A stretch of 64,000 nt of DNA, from NCBI RefSeq assembly GCF_015163075.1, contig NZ_JADDXU010000001.1, positions 496,001 to 560,000 of the forward strand, read 5' to 3'. Each line of letters starts with the position of its first letter. Positions within the stretch are counted from its first letter, which is position 1. Shown one piece after another: positions 61,677 to 64,000 of this stretch. Source of the stretch: Streptomyces justiciae. GTDB taxonomy: Bacteria > Actinomycetota > Actinomycetes > Streptomycetales > Streptomycetaceae. The notes beneath the pieces were generated by a model that was not told the origin of the DNA, did no database searches, and worked only from the letters and a program-made list of their open reading frames with translations. Made by a program: the position numbers and the translations under genes.

Positions 61677-61712
61677 TCCGCCGTACGAGATGATCTCCTC
61701 TCGTACGGCGGA
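61677..61712 (+). terminator. hairpin between mreB and mreC (terminator or attenuator)
   Basis: 14-bp perfect stem TCCGCCGTACGAGA and its complement with an 8-base loop, 15 bases after the mreB stop. Confidence 0.75.
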
Positions 61713-61721
61713 TCGTTGATA

Positions 61722-61743
61722 TAGAGGCATAAGCTCGCCTCTA
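61722..61743. promoter_or_regulatory. small dyad upstream of mreC
   Basis: TAGAGGC-N8-GCCTCTA in a comparatively A/T-rich stretch, 74 bases before the mreC start. Possible promoter or operator. Confidence 0.4.
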
Positions 61744-61816
61744 CACACCCGCACATACACAGACGCACATTCCTGAACACTGCACATTCCTATTGAGGAA
61801 GGCACGGCCGCCGCAC

Positions 61817-62764
61817 GTGAGGGACACACGAGAGAGCCGGCTGCTCCTGGTGCTGCTGATCGCCATCGCGTTCGCACTGATCACGGTGGACATCCGCGGC
61901 GGGGAGGACTCACCGGTCGACGGTGCCCGCCAGGCCGCGGCCACGGTCTTCGGCCCGATCGAGGACGGCGTCTCCGCCGCGGTGAACCCGGTCGGCAACG
62001 CGATCTCCTCGATCCGCGACTCCGGTGAGCGCCACGACCGGCTCGCCGCCCTGGAGAAGGAGAACGCGGCCCTCAAGGCGAAGCTCGGCAGCGACGACCG
62101 CAACTCCAGCCGCCTCAAGCAGCTCACCAAGATGATGGGCGTCGCGGCCGAGGGCCAGTACGGCATCAAGGGTGCCGAGGTCATCGCCATAGGAGCGGCC
62201 CAGGGCTTCTCCTGGACCATCACCATCGACGTCGGCTCCAACGACGGCATCAAGCGCGACATGACCGTCCTCAACGGCGACGGGCTGGTGGGCCGCGTGA
62301 CGACGGTCGGCCCGAACACCGCCACCGTGCTCCTCGCCAACGACCCCGACTTCACCGTCGGCACCCGCATGGAGGCCGGCGACGAGCTCGGCTTCGCCTC
62401 CGGGCAGGGCGACCGCCCGCTGCGCGTCGAACTCCTCAACGGCAAGGCCGAGGTGAAGAAGGGCGACCGCCTCGTCACCTTCGGCTCGCAGGCCGACAAG
62501 CCCTTCGTGCCCGGCGTCCCGGTCGGTGTCGTCTCCCGTGTCGACCCCTCCGGCGGCGGCCTGACCCGCACGCTCTACGTGACGCCGTACGTCAGCTTCA
62601 CCAAGCTCGACGTCGTCGGTGTCGTCGTCGAGGCCCCGAAGAAGGACCCGCGGGACACGGTGCTGCCGAAGAAGCCGAAGCCGACCCCCACCCCGACCGT
62701 CACCGTCACGGTCACCCCCTCGGCGAACGCCAATGCCGACGGCCAGTTCGAGCAAGAGCAGTAG
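61817..62764 (+). CDS. mreC: rod-shape-determining protein MreC
   Basis: 315 residues. One N-terminal membrane helix (RLLLVLLIAIAFALITV), a coiled coil (HDRLAALEKENAALKAKL), then the beta-barrel pair (VGSNDGIKRDMTVLNGDGLV). The C-terminus is a Pro/Thr-rich tail. It links MreB to the cell-wall synthases. I chose GTG 61817 (MRDTRESRLL), with AGGAAGG upstream; a TTG at 61793 is in frame but lacks a binding site. Confidence 0.94.
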   Translation: MRDTRESRLLLVLLIAIAFALITVDIRGGEDSPVDGARQAAATVFGPIEDGVSAAVNPVGNAISSIRDSGERHDRLAALEKENAALKAKLGSDDRNSSRLKQLTKMMGVAAEGQYGIKGAEVIAIGAAQGFSWTITIDVGSNDGIKRDMTVLNGDGLVGRVTTVGPNTATVLLANDPDFTVGTRMEAGDELGFASGQGDRPLRVELLNGKAEVKKGDRLVTFGSQADKPFVPGVPVGVVSRVDPSGGGLTRTLYVTPYVSFTKLDVVGVVVEAPKKDPRDTVLPKKPKPTPTPTVTVTVTPSANANADGQFEQEQ

Positions 62765-62777
62765 GAGCTGATTCCCC

Positions 62778-63458
62778 TTGCGTGTCAACCGGATCCTGCT
62801 CTCCACCTCCCTCGTCGTCGTCGCCCTGGTCCTGCAGGTCAGCGTCCTGTCCAGACTCCATCTCCCAGGCGCCGTCCCCGACATCCTGCTGTTGACCGTC
62901 CTGGGCCTCGCCATGGTCTACGGCCATGTCGGCGGCGCCCTCGTCGGGTTCGGCGCGGGACTCCTCGCCGACCTCGCGCCGCCCGCGGACCACGCCGCCG
63001 GGCGTTACGCGCTGGTGCTGTGCGTCATCGGCTACCTCGCGGGCCTCGCCAAGCCGGAGAACGGCCGTCTGAAGTCGGCCACAGGCCCGATGGTCGTCGT
63101 GGTCGTCGCCGCCCTCGGCACGACCTTGCTGTACGCCGGTGTCGGCGCCCTCGTCGGCGACACCGCCGCCCGTCATGTCGGCCTCGGCAGCCTGCTGTTC
63201 ACGGCCGCGCTGTACGACCTGCTGCTCGCGCCGTTCGTCGTCCCCGGCATCATGGCGCTCGCCCGCCGCGCCGAGAACGACCCGCTCGCGGAGACCAACT
63301 CCTCCGCGAAGAAGGCCACGGACATCTCGTCCGGGTGGCTCTCCTCCGGTACGGGGTTGAAGATCGGCGGCCAGCGGGGCGGGCTCGGCTCGCTGAAGAC
63401 CAAGGCGCGGACGCGAACCGCGCGGGTCGGCCGTATCAAGGGGGTCAAGCGGCTGTGA
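62778..63458 (+). CDS. mreD: rod-shape-determining protein MreD
   Basis: 226 residues with five or six membrane segments (LLSTSLVVVALVLQVSVLS, VPDILLLTVLGLAMVYGHVG). The C-terminal 65 residues are a basic cytoplasmic tail, longer than in many bacteria. TTG 62778 follows AGGAG; it starts 13 bases after mreC, in the same operon. Confidence 0.93.
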   Translation: MRVNRILLSTSLVVVALVLQVSVLSRLHLPGAVPDILLLTVLGLAMVYGHVGGALVGFGAGLLADLAPPADHAAGRYALVLCVIGYLAGLAKPENGRLKSATGPMVVVVVAALGTTLLYAGVGALVGDTAARHVGLGSLLFTAALYDLLLAPFVVPGIMALARRAENDPLAETNSSAKKATDISSGWLSSGTGLKIGGQRGGLGSLKTKARTRTARVGRIKGVKRL

Positions 63459-63613
63459 GGGCGGGTGTGTTGAGGGCCGATCAGGTGTCTGTGGCCGCCT
63501 CGGGAAGGTTCACTCGAACGTGTTTGCCGGGGCGGAACGAGCGCTCACAGGTCGGCCGTTCATCATTCGTACGCGCACACAACCCGGCGCACTGAGAGGG
63601 GGCGGCAGCCGCA

Positions 63614-64000
63614 GTGACCAACATCCCCGAGACCGGTCGGACTCCACGGGTCCAGATCAGGCTCATCGTGATCCAGATCCTCGTCCTGTCCCTCCTCGGC
63701 ACCCTCGGCGGGCGCCTGTGGTACCTCCAGATCCGCGAGGGCGACGAGTACGCGAAGGAGGCGTCCGGCAACCACGTCCAGCAGGTCGTCGAGCCCGCCG
63801 TCCGCGGCTCGATCCTGGACGCGCGCGGCGTGCCGATCGCGGACAACGAGACGCGGCTGGTGGTCTCCGCCTCCCGCACGGACCTGCTGAAGATGAAGGA
63901 CGACGGCAAGGCGGTCCTCACCAAGCTGGCCAAGGTCCTCGGCATGAAGCCCGCGGAGGTCATGCAGAAGGTCCGCCTGTGCGACGCCGAGACCCCGCAG
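63614..64000 (+). CDS. class B penicillin-binding protein PBP2 (5' part; cut by window end)
   Basis: 129 residues visible, beginning VTNIPETGRTPRVQIRLIVI at GTG 63614. A membrane helix (LIVIQILVLSLLGTLGGRLW) is followed by the dimerisation-domain start VVEPAVRGSILDARGVPIAD, typical of class B transpeptidases. The transpeptidase domain lies beyond the window. Encoded after mreBCD, it should cross-link peptidoglycan with the elongasome-like machinery. Confidence 0.92.
   Translation, partial: MTNIPETGRTPRVQIRLIVIQILVLSLLGTLGGRLWYLQIREGDEYAKEASGNHVQQVVEPAVRGSILDARGVPIADNETRLVVSASRTDLLKMKDDGKAVLTKLAKVLGMKPAEVMQKVRLCDAETPQ

Overview
This window is part of the conserved core chromosome of a very high G+C actinomycete, almost certainly a Streptomyces. 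The reasons are the GTG starts, the strong third-position G/C bias, the block tig, clpP1, clpP2, clpX, valS, folC, DUF4233, ndk, mreB, mreC, mreD, pbp2, the Fe-type superoxide dismutase with a textbook Nur box, a PF04672 methyltransferase, and a homologue of the mycothiol-linked Rv2466c protein. I see no insertion sequence, phage, CRISPR array or antibiotic gene cluster.

Layout. 1-4.3 kb: the tail of a serine hydrolase, a group-4 glycosyltransferase, two small uncharacterised genes and an AbiEi/DUF559-like protein. 4.3-7.9 kb: aminopeptidase N and an Rv2466c-like DsbA-fold protein. 7.7-20.8 kb: an uncharacterised carbohydrate or polyol uptake and phosphorylation locus. A long minus-strand operon encodes a binding lipoprotein, two permeases, two different ATPases, a DeoR regulator, a 2-hydroxyacid dehydrogenase, an FGGY kinase and an exported phosphodiesterase. 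It faces a plus-strand pair, a second FGGY kinase and a histidine phosphatase, across a perfect 14-bp palindrome. 20.8-23.1 kb: sodF under a Nur box, with a 3' region resembling the s-SodF small RNA, and an amino-acid permease. 23.1-29.8 kb: a sulfonate-type locus (TauD dioxygenase, flavin monooxygenase, ABC importer, ROK regulator) preceded by two short cysteine-containing leader peptides, each apparently leaderless. 29.8-39.3 kb: bioY, an FAD oxidoreductase with its own palindrome, an LPKTG surface protein, a Ser/Thr kinase, a GabP-like permease, rpiB, a Nei/Fpg glycosylase and an Eis-like acetyltransferase. 39.4-46.2 kb: a SpoIIE-type phosphatase, an array of 65-bp tandem repeats, a MacB/FtsX-type ABC exporter, an HD protein and a membrane acyltransferase. 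46.7-49.4 kb: a small membrane protein, a decayed Ser/Thr kinase gene carrying a dispersed 45-bp repeat in its glycine loop, and two tRNA genes. 49.5-64 kb: housekeeping genes for proteostasis, tRNA charging, folate, nucleotides and cell shape; the last gene, a class B PBP, is cut by the window end.

How the parts work together. The 8-20 kb locus should import a small polyol or sugar derivative and phosphorylate it; the paired ATPases recall the rhizobial glycerol importer GlpSTPQV. The 23-30 kb locus should import organosulfur compounds and cleave them oxidatively. Its leader peptides suggest control by cysteine (charged tRNA-Cys) supply. The clp block carries a ClgR-like site and a nested hairpin before clpX. 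Several dispersed non-coding repeat families occupy 3' regions, and one has landed inside a gene.
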